Part shown: positions 45,938-53,754 of the stretch, one piece after another
Layout of the letters: every line of letters begins with the position of its first letter
How positions within the stretch are numbered: the first letter of the stretch is position 1
Assembly (NCBI RefSeq): GCF_025151045.1
Contig: NZ_CP102285.1
Location: 496,001-560,000 of the forward strand
Length of the DNA stretch: 64,000 nt
Source of the DNA: Parabacteroides johnsonii DSM 18315
GTDB taxonomy: Bacteria; Bacteroidota; Bacteroidia; Bacteroidales; Tannerellaceae
Direction of reading: 5' to 3'
The notes under the pieces: generated by a model
Told to the model about the DNA's origin: nothing
The model's database searches: none
Seen by the model: the letters and a program-made list of their open reading frames with translations, nothing else
Position numbers and translations under genes: made by a program

Positions 45938-46297
45938 ATGAGTTACGATCAATTTCTTCGTTTTATCTTTCCGGAGGGAATGTTTGATTATTTTGAGTTG
46001 TCTGATTTCAAAGAAAAGTCGGATAGGGTAGAAATATACTTTGAAGAGAAGAATATACACCCCCAAGAATATGCAACCGATAACTTGGAAAGCAAGGGCT
46101 TTTATGAACAAGTCAGGATGCAGGATTATCCGATGCGTGGGCGTAGCTGCCTGTTGTTTATCAAAAAACGAAGATGGTTCAATCACAGTACTGGCAAATA
46201 TGTAAGCCGCAATTGGAAATTAGTGGCAGAAGGAACGCAAATAACGACTGAATTTGCGTCTTTTTTAAAAGCATTGGATCGACTCTCGCGCTCTTAG
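45938..46297 (+). CDS. ISAon1-type transposase N-terminal protein (orfA)
   Basis: 119 residues, MSYDQFLRFIFPEGMFDYFELSDFKEKSDR..., ending in KYVSRNWKLVAEGTQITTEFASFLKALDRLS. It is the DNA-binding N-terminal portion of two-frame ISAon1 transposases. A TATCTTAG -7-like element at 45908-45915 could drive it. In relatives orfB follows in a different frame. Here orfB is at +1 relative to orfA, and a T6A slippery run lies at 46261-46267. Confidence 0.75.
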   Translation: MSYDQFLRFIFPEGMFDYFELSDFKEKSDRVEIYFEEKNIHPQEYATDNLESKGFYEQVRMQDYPMRGRSCLLFIKKRRWFNHSTGKYVSRNWKLVAEGTQITTEFASFLKALDRLSRS

Positions 46298-46307
46298 CAT
46301 TAGTCTT

Positions 46308-47260
46308 TTGGCGGATCATTACGGAATGGAAGCCAAACTGTTGGAGTCCCAATATAAGAATCATCTGAGTCATTTCAGGAATTGGGAGCAACGTGCCCAT
46401 GCCGAAGAATGGATTCTCTTCGAGAAAAACATGGGCCCTACGTCGGGATGGACGAAACGGCACTATCGTCGGGAGAACTGTATACAATCCTGATTAACAA
46501 AGAGGCCAAAGGAAGAAAAGGCACAATCATCGCCATGATCAAAGGGACATCCGTAGAAAAGGTATCCCAAGTTATACTCAAACTTTCCCGTCGCAGGCGG
46601 TTTCAAGTTCGGGAAATAACATTGGACATGGCACCCAATATGGCCCGGATAGCCCGTCTCTGTTTCCCGGCTGCCAAGCTGGTTATCGACCGTTTTCATG
46701 TTCAAAAGTTAGCTTTTGAAGCCGTTCAGGAAATGCGGATAAAGGCACGATGGGAAGCTTTGGATAAAGAAATGGTTGAGATCACATACGCTAAAGCATC
46801 AGGACAGCCTTTTGTTACTGAAACATTTGAGAATGGGGACAGTCGAAAACAGCTGTTGGCCAGAAGCCGCTATCTTTTGTTCAAAAAAACTGAACTGTGG
46901 TCGGAGAGCCAAAGAAAAAGAGCTAAAATCCTTTTCCGGGAATATCCCGATATCAAGAAGGCCTATTACTTAAGCATGAGGTTAGGGTTGATATATCATC
47001 AGGCACAATCGGCAGATATTGCCTTGACGCGTTTGGCACATTGGTATGATCAGGTGGACAAATCCGGTTTCCTGTCTTTTGGCACTGTCGCCAGAACCAT
47101 ACAAACACATTACTTGAATATTGTTGGCTTTTTTAAAAGACGCTCCACCAATGCCGCGAGTGAGTCCTTCAATTCTAAAATCAAAGCTTTTAGAGCACAG
47201 CTAAGAGGCGTGAGGGATATTGCTTTTTTCTTATTCAGACTCACCAATATTTATGCATAA
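46308..47260 (+). pseudogene. ISAon1/ISL3-type DDE transposase (orfB), frameshifted
   Basis: The DDE_Tnp_ISL3 domain is recognisable with all three acidic residues: D in YVGMDETALS, D in VIDRFHVQKL and E in NAASESFNSKIK. The first 40 codons (ADHYGMEAKLLESQYKNHLSHF...EEWILFEKNMGP) are in one frame and the rest (YVGMDETALSSGELYT to FRLTNIYA) in another. The break is near 46431-46440, at GGGCCCTAC, consistent with loss of one base. The element is therefore probably inactive unless frameshifting rescues it. Confidence 0.75.
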
Positions 47261-47326
47261 TTAATTCTCTATGAATATAGGTATCTCCTTATACGTACAT
47301 AACCGAGCTAATGCAACATAACTATT

Positions 47327-47362
47327 AAAAAAGCGTGTCCCTCCAATATAGAGGCAACACGC
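47327..47362 (-). terminator. Minus-strand terminator within the IS right portion
   Basis: GCGTGT (47333-47338) pairs with ACACGC (47357-47362), with inner CCTC/GAGG, and on the minus strand is followed by six T. It points away from the tRNA side. The 300 bp to its right hold no intact gene on either strand, only decayed-looking frames with stops. Confidence 0.65.
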
Positions 47363-47693
47363 TCTTTCTAATAGTTAAGGTTTGGGATATTTATATTTCT
47401 TGTCGTTATATACTGTTACAAAAAAAGCTTGACCTGAAAGTTGTCAAGCTATACCCATTGCACAGTCAAGGCTCCTTTGTTTTTGTTCACTCTATACCTA
47501 TAATCTCTCTGGAAATGAGTGACAGCACGAAGGAACGCTTTTATTTTATACAAAACAAATTTATCTGGAATTATTTTTACACTATCGGGGATTATAATAA
47601 ATACTTAAATACTATCAGGAGGCTTATAGGAAGATGCAATAGATACTTTAGGAGATGATTATATTTTAATCCCTCAGGATTTCGGTATGATCC

Positions 47694-47790
47694 ATTTTTC
47701 AATGACAGTTTCTGTTTGCGTGTTTGTCTTTGTGCACGCAAATGCTATTGTTGTAAAAAATAGCAGTAAAAGAAAGTTTGTATTTTTCAT
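47694..47790 (-). pseudogene. 5' remnant of a lipoprotein gene (probably the propeller at 45167)
   Basis: ATG at 47790 starts MKNTNFLLLLFFTTIAFACTK, a clear lipoprotein signal peptide with lipobox AFAC, followed by TNTQTETVIEKW. It then runs into the terminal repeat of the IS and meets a stop. Strand, position and lipoprotein type fit the missing start of the beta-propeller gene on the left of the IS. Confidence 0.6.
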
Positions 47791-47805
47791 GTAGTGAAGA
47801 ATTAA

Positions 47806-47837
47806 AAAAGAGGAAAACCTTTCGATTTTCCTCTTTT
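47806..47837 (-). terminator. Terminator after the tRNA-Gly gene
   Basis: A perfect 12-bp stem, 47806-47817 with 47826-47837, 8-base loop; on the minus strand followed by TTAATTC after the T-rich arm. Confidence 0.8.
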
Positions 47838-47841
47838 CAAG

Positions 47842-47914
47842 AGCGGAAGACGGGGCTCAAACCCGCGACCCTCAGCTTGGAAGGCTAATGCTCTATCAAC
47901 TGAGCTACTTCCGC
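47842..47914 (-). tRNA. tRNA-Gly (TCC)
   Basis: 73 nt. Acceptor GCGGAAG pairs with CTTCCGC; D-arm TAGCTCAGTTGATAGAGCA; anticodon loop CTTCCAA, anticodon TCC; T-arm GGGTTTGAGCCCC (loop TTTGAGC). CCA is not encoded. Confidence 0.95.
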
Positions 47915-47930
47915 AATTTGTTTGTTTTTT

Positions 47931-47962
47931 AATTGTCAATTGTTCATTCTCAATTGTCAATT
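47931..47962. repeat. 31-bp ATTGTC repeat between two tRNA genes
   Basis: Same element as 18781-18811 (two mismatches in 31 bp). It lies in the 54-bp gap between tRNA-Tyr and tRNA-Gly. Confidence 0.7.
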
Positions 47963-47968
47963 AATAAG

Positions 47969-48051
47969 TGGGCAGTGATGGATTCGAACCACCGAAGGCG
48001 AAAGCCAGCTGAGTTACAGTCAGCCCCATTTGGCCACTCTGGTAACTGCCC
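47969..48051 (-). tRNA. tRNA-Tyr (GTA)
   Basis: 83 nt with a long variable arm (class II). Acceptor GGGCAGT pairs with ACTGCCC; anticodon loop CTGTAAC, anticodon GTA; T-loop GGTTCGAATCC. CCA is not encoded. It is probably co-transcribed with tRNA-Gly. Confidence 0.95.
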
Positions 48052-48106
48052 CCGTTATTTTCAATTGCAGTGCAAAGGTACGATTATTTTTGAAACTTGC
48101 AAGCGT

Positions 48107-48589
48107 TTAGGCAGAAAAATTTACCATTTTAAGAGCGGTTACTGCTGCTTCATCGCCTTTGTTTCCGTATTTGCCACCTGCACGGTCTTCGGATTGCTGC
48201 ATGGTATCTGTCGTTAATAGTCCGAAAATGAACGGAATATCGTACATAAGGTTCAATTCTGTAATACCCTGCGTAACGCCTGAACATACATAATCGAAAT
48301 GAGGAGTATCGCCTCTTACAACACAACCTAAAACGATAACGGCGTCTACTTCTTTTGTTTCAGCCATTCTTTTTGCGCCAAAAGTCAGTTCGAAGCTGCC
48401 CGGTACTCGTTTTACATATATGTTTTCGGCTTTGACGCCATGTTTTTCCAATGTGTTGCAGGCACCTTCCAATAGCTTTTCGGTGATGTGCTTGTTCCAT
48501 TCTGCTACGACGATTCCGACAGTCACCTCCGATCCGTCAGGAACACTGTTGAAGTCGTATTCCGATAAATTTTGATAAGCTGTTGCCAT
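48107..48589 (-). CDS. ribH: 6,7-dimethyl-8-ribityllumazine synthase
   Basis: 160 residues, family length. Motifs: [16 protein letters not shown] (substrate-binding W), [32 protein letters not shown] with the catalytic His, and [21 protein letters not shown]. It makes the riboflavin precursor lumazine and normally assembles into a capsid-like shell. It is downstream of a TPR gene on the same strand, with a hairpin between. Confidence 0.97.
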   Translation of the reverse strand: MATAYQNLSEYDFNSVPDGSEVTVGIVVAEWNKHITEKLLEGACNTLEKHGVKAENIYVKRVPGSFELTFGAKRMAETKEVDAVIVLGCVVRGDTPHFDYVCSGVTQGITELNLMYDIPFIFGLLTTDTMQQSEDRAGGKYGNKGDEAAVTALKMVNFSA

Positions 48590-48606
48590 ATTCTTGTTCT
48601 TAAAAG

Positions 48607-48639
48607 AAGAGGATGCCTTGTTTGACGAGACATCCTCTT
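48607..48639 (-). terminator. Hairpin between TPR gene and ribH
   Basis: A 9-bp stem (48607-48615 AAGAGGATG with 48631-48639), 15-base loop, followed on the minus strand by CTTTTAAG. It may reduce read-through into ribH. Confidence 0.5.
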
Positions 48640-48664
48640 ATATGATTATAATAATGTATATGCG

Positions 48665-49351
48665 TTATTTGTTCAATGCAGAAGCACGGGTGATATATTT
48701 GTCGATATCGGAAGCTTCCATTGAATTGAAATATTTTTCCTTGATCGTAGTGTATGCTTTAACTGCATCGCCATACTGTTTCAGGCTTTCGTAAGCGATA
48801 CCGGCTTTCTTCAGATAAGTCGGGCTGATCACTTCGTTGCTTGCCTGCTTGGCCGCTTTTTCGAAATAGCTGATACCTTCTTTTACATTGCCCATATTTA
48901 CGTAGCAGTCACCAATCAGGCCCGTGATAGCCGGAGAGATCATGTCGTCGCTACCGCTGAAAGATTTCAGAAGGTCCAATGCTTTTTCGTTTTCACCCAT
49001 CTTGAAATAGCAGATACCGGCATAAGCCTTTGCCAGGTTACCGGCTGATGTGCTTCCGTATTGATCGATGATAGCTTCGAATCCTTCATAATCCGCACCG
49101 TTTCCGTTCAATGCCAGGTTGAAAGAATCTTTGGCAAAATATTGTTCGCCTTTGAACATAGCTGCTGCGGCTTTTTTCTCTTGCGGAATTAAATATCCGT
49201 GCTTGATACCCAAAACAGCTCCAACAACGAGAGCGAGTGCTATAATACCATAAATGATTTTCTTTGAATTGTTTTCAATGAACTGTTCCGATCTCGAAAC
49301 AATTTCTTCGACCTCTAACTCCTTGTTGGTGTCTTTTTCCTTAGTAGCCAT
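48665..49351 (-). CDS. Inner-membrane-anchored TPR protein (YfgM-like)
   Basis: 228 residues. Acidic cytoplasmic N-terminus (KEKDTNKELEVEEIVSRSEQF), one membrane helix (IIYGIIALALVVGAVLGIKHGYL), then periplasmic TPRs (AYAGICYFKMGENEKALDLLKSF, GLIGDCYVNMGNVKEGISYFEKAAK). This topology resembles YfgM, a SecYEG-associated chaperone partner of PpiD; a PpiD-like gene occurs at 31559. The functional link is inference. Confidence 0.8.
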   Translation of the reverse strand: MATKEKDTNKELEVEEIVSRSEQFIENNSKKIIYGIIALALVVGAVLGIKHGYLIPQEKKAAAAMFKGEQYFAKDSFNLALNGNGADYEGFEAIIDQYGSTSAGNLAKAYAGICYFKMGENEKALDLLKSFSGSDDMISPAITGLIGDCYVNMGNVKEGISYFEKAAKQASNEVISPTYLKKAGIAYESLKQYGDAVKAYTTIKEKYFNSMEASDIDKYITRASALNK

Positions 49352-49459
49352 AATGTTTTATAGTTGTTATTATTTTATCACTGTTTTATGCCTGTGGCAA
49401 TTCAAGTCGCAAAAGTAGTTTTTTTTACTGAGAAAATCTATACTTAGAAGTATATTTTT

Positions 49460-49467
49460 TAATTTTG
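49460..49467 (+). promoter_or_regulatory. -7 element of recF
   Basis: TAATTTTG, perfect TAnnTTTG, 19 bp before ATG 49487; a very short leader. Confidence 0.55.
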
Positions 49468-49486
49468 TGCGACTAATATAGTGCGG

Positions 49487-50590
49487 ATGATACTTAAAAA
49501 GCTTTCTATACTCAATTATAAAAACATTCTTCAGGCAGAAGTTTCTTTCTCTCCCGATATAAATTGTTTTTTCGGGAATAACGGAATGGGGAAGACCAAT
49601 CTGCTGGATGCCGTTCATTATCTCTCTTTTTGTAAGAGCCATATCAACACGCCCGATTCCCAGTTGATCAACAACGGACAGGATATGTGTGTGTTGCAGG
49701 GTAACTATGACTATGAGGGACGTGAAGAGGAGATCTTTTGTGCCATCCGCCGCCGGCAGCGGAAACAGTTCAAGCGGAATAAGAAAGAGTACGACAAACT
49801 GTCGGAGCATATCGGTCTGTTGCCATTGGTGATGGTTTCTCCTGCCGATTCGGAACTGATACAGGGCGGGAGCGAAGAGCGCCGCCGCTTTCTCGATGTG
49901 ATTATTTCGCAGCAGGACAAACCCTACCTGCATGCACTGATACAATATAATAAAGCTTTGCTCCAGCGGAATTCGCTGTTGAAGGACCAGTGTACCGACG
50001 CTTCCCTCTATGAAGTGCTGGAAATGCAACTGGATATGTACGGCCGGATGGTGTATGAGAAGCGGCAGATGCTGGTCAACGATTTCATCCCGATCTTCAA
50101 CGAGTATTACCAGACGATTTGCCGTTCGACCGAACAGGTCGGTTTGCGGTATATTTCCCAGCTAGAGAAAGGGAATCTGTCGGATATGTTGGCTGCCAAC
50201 CGGGAACGCGACCGCATACTCGGTTATACCTCGACCGGTATTCACAAGGACGAACTGGAGATGACGCTGAATGACTACCTGATCCGCCGTGTCGGTTCGC
50301 AGGGGCAGAACAAAACGTATCTGATTGCCCTTAAGCTGGCTCAGTATGTGTTTCTTTCCCGCAGGGGACAGGCATGTCCGATCCTTCTGCTGGACGATAT
50401 TTTCGATAAACTGGATGCCGATCGGGTGGAGCAGATCGTCAAGTTGGTGAGCGGTGACCAGTTCGGGCAGATCTTCATTACCGATACGAACCGGAAATAC
50501 CTGGACGCCATCCTGCAATCGATTAATCACGGCTACGCTCTGTTCAGGGTCGAACAGGGCGAAGTACAACCAATGGAGGAGGCGGAATGA
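49487..50590 (+). CDS. recF: DNA replication/repair protein RecF
   Basis: 367 residues. Walker A FGNNGMGKTNLLDAVHYLSF, the RecF signature RRRFLDVIISQQDKPYL, ABC-like signature region RRVGSQGQNKTYLIALKLAQ and Walker B ILLLDDIFDKLD. It loads RecA on gapped DNA with RecO and RecR. ATG 49487 is chosen over the GTG at 49481. It overlaps the DUF721 gene by 4 bp (ATGA). Confidence 0.95.
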   Translation: MILKKLSILNYKNILQAEVSFSPDINCFFGNNGMGKTNLLDAVHYLSFCKSHINTPDSQLINNGQDMCVLQGNYDYEGREEEIFCAIRRRQRKQFKRNKKEYDKLSEHIGLLPLVMVSPADSELIQGGSEERRRFLDVIISQQDKPYLHALIQYNKALLQRNSLLKDQCTDASLYEVLEMQLDMYGRMVYEKRQMLVNDFIPIFNEYYQTICRSTEQVGLRYISQLEKGNLSDMLAANRERDRILGYTSTGIHKDELEMTLNDYLIRRVGSQGQNKTYLIALKLAQYVFLSRRGQACPILLLDDIFDKLDADRVEQIVKLVSGDQFGQIFITDTNRKYLDAILQSINHGYALFRVEQGEVQPMEEAE

Positions 50591-50880
50591 TGCACCGGAA
50601 TGCACAGACGTTAGGCGATGCGATCCGGGAGTTTTTTGAAGACAATGCCGAGTTGCGGGGGAAGATACAGGAAATTCGTGTCTTGCGGGCTTGGGGAGAG
50701 ATATTGGGACCGATGGTTGCACAGTACACGTGTAATATCTATATAAAAGACAAAGTGCTGCATGTTTCCCTCACTTCTTCCGTCCTGAGAAGTGAATTGG
50801 TCTTATGCCGAGAGCGTCTGGTAAAGAGCCTGAACGATTATGCCGGGGCGACAGTTATACAAGATATAGTGATCAGATAA
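50587..50880 (+). CDS. DUF721 / DciA-like protein
   Basis: 97 residues: LGDAIREFFEDNAELRGKIQEIRVLRAWGEILGPMVAQYTCNIYIKDKVLHVSLTSSVLRSELV fits DUF721, whose best known member DciA loads the replicative helicase in bacteria that lack DnaC. The position next to recF agrees with a DNA-replication role. Translationally coupled to recF; it overlaps the convergent cyclo-ligase gene by 8 bp. Confidence 0.85.
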   Translation: MMHRNAQTLGDAIREFFEDNAELRGKIQEIRVLRAWGEILGPMVAQYTCNIYIKDKVLHVSLTSSVLRSELVLCRERLVKSLNDYAGATVIQDIVIR

Positions 50881-51427
50881 TCTCCTTTTCTGTTATGATC
50901 AGGTCCATTTTCCGGTCGAACGGTTCGACCGGTATTTGGTCTTTCAGTTGGAAATCGTAGCTGATTCCGATTTTAGGAACGTTCAGTGTGGAGAGCAAAC
51001 GGTCGTAAAACCCTTTTCCCCGTCCGAGGCGGTTACGCTGCCGGTCGAAAGCTACGCCTGGAACAATGATCAGGTCTATTTCGTTTTCCGGTACGGCCAC
51101 GCAATCTTCGGTCGGTTCCAAAATGCCGAAAGCACCGGCTTTGAGTGATTCCTTTCCTGAGTATAGGAGTAATTGGAGGTCATTCCCCTTTATAAGAGGG
51201 AGCAATAATTTCTTTTCCCGATACCATTTTTCAATCAGACCGGCTGTTTGCACCTCGCCAGAAATGGCGTGGTAAAGTGCTATGCATGAAGCTTGCCGGA
51301 AGAGATCCGTCTCTTCCAGCCGTTCCATTATCTTAGCAGAGAGATCCTGCAATGTAGTCTTCGTGTATGATCTCTTTAAGGAGGCCATATCCTCTCGAAG
51401 CGTTTGTTTGGCTTTGCGCAATTCCAT
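50873..51427 (-). CDS. 5-formyltetrahydrofolate cyclo-ligase
   Basis: 184 residues. Family motifs: IALYHAISGEVQTAGLIEKW, KKLLLPLIKGND, IDLIIVPGVAFDRQRNRLGRGKGFYDRLL (ATP/Mg-binding signature). It converts 5-formyl-THF to methenyl-THF. The N-terminal part overlaps the end of the CtpA-like gene by 95 bp on the same strand in another frame; Met14 (51388) is a possible alternative start and would still overlap. Confidence 0.92.
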   Translation of the reverse strand: MELRKAKQTLREDMASLKRSYTKTTLQDLSAKIMERLEETDLFRQASCIALYHAISGEVQTAGLIEKWYREKKLLLPLIKGNDLQLLLYSGKESLKAGAFGILEPTEDCVAVPENEIDLIIVPGVAFDRQRNRLGRGKGFYDRLLSTLNVPKIGISYDFQLKDQIPVEPFDRKMDLIITEKEII

Positions 51428-53066
51428 TGGATGTATTGTTTTTGTTCTCCGGTGTCGGGAATGATTTGCCTTCGTTCAGAACTTTGATGGCACGTTTCAG
51501 TGTGATATCATCGTTCTGGAAGATAGGATAGAAGCCGGCTTCGTCGAAGAAGTTACGGACGATGTAGGCCTGGAGTTGTTTCTCGATCAGTTTGCCTGAT
51601 ATGTTGATCAGGTGCGGACGTTTCTTGATCCCTTTTGTTGCGGCATAGTTGGTGAAATCGGAAAGCAGCGGTTGCTGTTGCAGATATTGATACAAATCCT
51701 GATAGGTTTTGAAAGAAGACAACTTGTCGTAATTGCGATCCGAGTATTCGAGTGCATACAGGTTCAGCGTACCGGAATTGACTACGTTGGAGAAATAAGA
51801 AGTTACACCGCTTGTGTCACGCGGGATGAAGATATCCGGCATGATACCGCCACCACCGTAAACAGGGCGTCCCATTACAGTTTCGTATTTCTCGCTGTTG
51901 TTCAGCTTGATACTGTCGGCAGAGTCGAATTCACCGTGCATGAAGCGTTGGTAGATATCCTGTTCGTATTCGCTGTCTTTCCCTAATTCATACTTTTTCT
52001 GGATACAACGTCCCGACGGAGTGTAATAACGTGCGATCGTCAGACGGATTTCCGAGCCGTCACTTAACTGGATAGGAGATTGGACCAAGCCTTTGCCGAA
52101 AGTACGGCGGCCGATGATCAGCCCGCGGTCGTTATCCTGGATAGCCCCGGAGAAGATTTCGCTGGCGGAAGCCGAGAACTCGTCTGTCAGGACTACGATC
52201 GGAGCATCCTGGCAAGTGCCTGTGCCGTTCGTATAGACATCGTTGCGTGGGAATGCTTTTCCTTCCGTATATACGATCAGTCGACCTTCCGGCATAAATT
52301 CGTTTACCATATTGATGGCGGCGTCCATATAACCGCCCGTGTTACCGCGGAGGTCGATCACGAATGAGGTGCAGCCAGCCTGCTTCAGCTTGGCGATTGC
52401 CGTAATAAACTCGTTATAAGTGGTACGGCCGAATTTGCTTACTTTGATGTAACCGATTCCTTTGCTTACCTCGTAAGACACATCGACCGAACTGACGGGA
52501 ACATCGCCGCGAGTCACGTCGAAATACAATAACTCCGGCTCGTTTTTACGTTTTACACCCAGCTTGACCGTACTGTTCTTCGCACCTCGCAGGGTCTTCA
52601 TGATGACTTCCTGGTCGCTTTTGTTGCCGGCATACAGGGAGTCGTTGATCGTGATGATACGGTCGAAGGGCTTCAGGCCGGCCTTTTCGGACGGTCCGCC
52701 CGGAATGACGTTGATAACCAGGATGGTGTCGGTTTGCATATTGAAGGAAACCCCGATACCGCTGAACGATCCTTCCAGGTCTTCATTCACCCGTTGGGCG
52801 TCTTTGGCCGGTATATATACGGAGTGCGGGTCCAGCTCGCTGAAAACTTTAGGAATGGCATCTTCCACCAGTTGCTTCATATTGACGGTATCGACATACT
52901 GTTCGTCGATAATGTCAAGTATGGCATTGATCTTATTTCCACTGGAATAAATATGTCTTTTGCCTTGTGTCAGTCTAAGGTAATGATTCCCTACAAAGAT
53001 TCCGAGAGCAACACTTAAAGCTATAATCACAGGCAGCCATACGGCCAGCCTTTTGTTCTTGTCCAT
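51333..53066 (-). CDS. CtpA-type carboxyl-terminal processing protease (S41)
   Basis: 577 residues. N-terminal membrane anchor (LAVWLPVIIALSVALGIFVG), PDZ domain about 85-170 (SGIGVSFNMQTDTILVINVIPGGPSEKAGL), then the S41 core with FVIDLRGNTGGYMDAA, catalytic Ser in LTDEFSASASEIFSGAIQD and Lys in RTFGKGLVQ. It cleaves exported proteins near their C-termini in the periplasm. ATG 53066 gives the usual anchor. The last about 30 codons overlap the next gene; the tail RGYGLLKEIIHEDYIAGSLC looks unlike the family and may follow a frame change. Confidence 0.92.
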   Translation of the reverse strand: MDKNKRLAVWLPVIIALSVALGIFVGNHYLRLTQGKRHIYSSGNKINAILDIIDEQYVDTVNMKQLVEDAIPKVFSELDPHSVYIPAKDAQRVNEDLEGSFSGIGVSFNMQTDTILVINVIPGGPSEKAGLKPFDRIITINDSLYAGNKSDQEVIMKTLRGAKNSTVKLGVKRKNEPELLYFDVTRGDVPVSSVDVSYEVSKGIGYIKVSKFGRTTYNEFITAIAKLKQAGCTSFVIDLRGNTGGYMDAAINMVNEFMPEGRLIVYTEGKAFPRNDVYTNGTGTCQDAPIVVLTDEFSASASEIFSGAIQDNDRGLIIGRRTFGKGLVQSPIQLSDGSEIRLTIARYYTPSGRCIQKKYELGKDSEYEQDIYQRFMHGEFDSADSIKLNNSEKYETVMGRPVYGGGGIMPDIFIPRDTSGVTSYFSNVVNSGTLNLYALEYSDRNYDKLSSFKTYQDLYQYLQQQPLLSDFTNYAATKGIKKRPHLINISGKLIEKQLQAYIVRNFFDEAGFYPIFQNDDITLKRAIKVLNEGKSFPTPENKNNTSNGIAQSQTNASRGYGLLKEIIHEDYIAGSLC

Positions 53067-53077
53067 AAAACGTATCT

Positions 53078-53512
53078 TTAGTCGTTTATTTCTATATAAT
53101 CTATAATAACACCTGCGCGACGTAATAGGTTGCAACCATCTTCCACCCTGTATTTTTCAGAGTATACCACCCGCTTGATCCCAGATTGGATGATGAGTTT
53201 GGCACATTCGATGCAAGGAGCGGAGGTGACGTAGATCGTTGCGTCTTTGCTGCTGTTGGACGAAGCGGCCACTTTCGTGATGGCATTGGCTTCCGCATGT
53301 AGGACGTAAGGTTTGGTGACATTATTCTCGTCTTCGCAAACATTCTCGAAACCGGATGGCGTACCGTTATATCCGTCAGAGATAATCATTTGGTCCCTGA
53401 CTATCAGTGCCCCAACCTGGCGTCTCTTGCAATACGAATTTTCCGCCCATACGGCTGCCATCCTGAGATAACGCTTATCCAATTCGAGTTGCTTTTCCTT
53501 CTTATCGCACAT
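53078..53512 (-). CDS. dCMP/cytidine deaminase family protein (ComEB-like)
   Basis: 144 residues. Zinc-dependent deaminase motifs: HAEANAI (catalytic Glu) and TSAPCIECAKLII (PCxxC zinc ligands), with ISDGYNGTPSGFENVCEDE typical of dCMP deaminases. It provides dUMP for thymidylate synthesis. It is 11 bp upstream of the CtpA-type gene, so probably co-transcribed. Confidence 0.93.
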   Translation of the reverse strand: MCDKKEKQLELDKRYLRMAAVWAENSYCKRRQVGALIVRDQMIISDGYNGTPSGFENVCEDENNVTKPYVLHAEANAITKVAASSNSSKDATIYVTSAPCIECAKLIIQSGIKRVVYSEKYRVEDGCNLLRRAGVIIDYIEIND

Positions 53513-53652
53513 CGTCTTCTGATTTTATATACCTTAATTATATAATAGTAGGCAAAGGTACATATATTTGGGATAAATGGAATAGGTTCGAAGTTTTTTT
53601 GTATCGGCGAGTATGATAAAATTATATACCGGATAACTGTGGCCGGATGCTG

Positions 53653-53754
53653 GTGTAATTTGTTTTCGACGTTGTCGTGTATAAACTCGACGTTGTCGTA
53701 TATATATTCGACATTGTCAAAAATATACACGACAATGTCGAAAACAAATTACAC
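53653..53754. repeat. 102-bp palindromic element with TCGACRTTGTC repeats
   Basis: 31-bp arms (53653-53683 and 53724-53754) are complementary except for one position that would be a G-U pair in RNA. The 40-bp loop holds two more copies of TCGACRTTGTC (53688-53698 and 53709-53719), giving three in direct order and one inverted. The right arm includes the stop codon and last base of the M3 peptidase gene. No T-run follows either end. Confidence 0.85.

Larger units (their letters stand above)
45877..47693 (+). mobile_element. ISL3/ISAon1-like insertion sequence with 23-bp terminal inverted repeats
   Basis: A perfect 23-bp sequence beginning GGATCATACCGAAATCC occurs at 45877-45899 and, inverted, at 47671-47693. 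Between them are two transposase frames (45938-46297, 46308-47260) of ISL3/ISAon1 type, and about 410 bp of non-coding DNA after the transposase. The 8-bp flanks (GTAAAAAC and ATTTTTCA) do not match, so no target duplication is visible. The right end may instead be nearer 47326, where a terminator hairpin starts; the inverted repeats argue for 47693. Confidence 0.7.

Noticed and set aside
47335-47658. 107-codon frame to the right of the transposase
   Set aside because: It begins inside a terminator-like hairpin, has no recognisable domain, and lies in non-coding IS tail or decayed DNA.
47842-48051. tRNA pair as integration site of a genomic island
   Set aside because: No integrase, no duplicated tRNA end and no island-like gene content were seen on either side.
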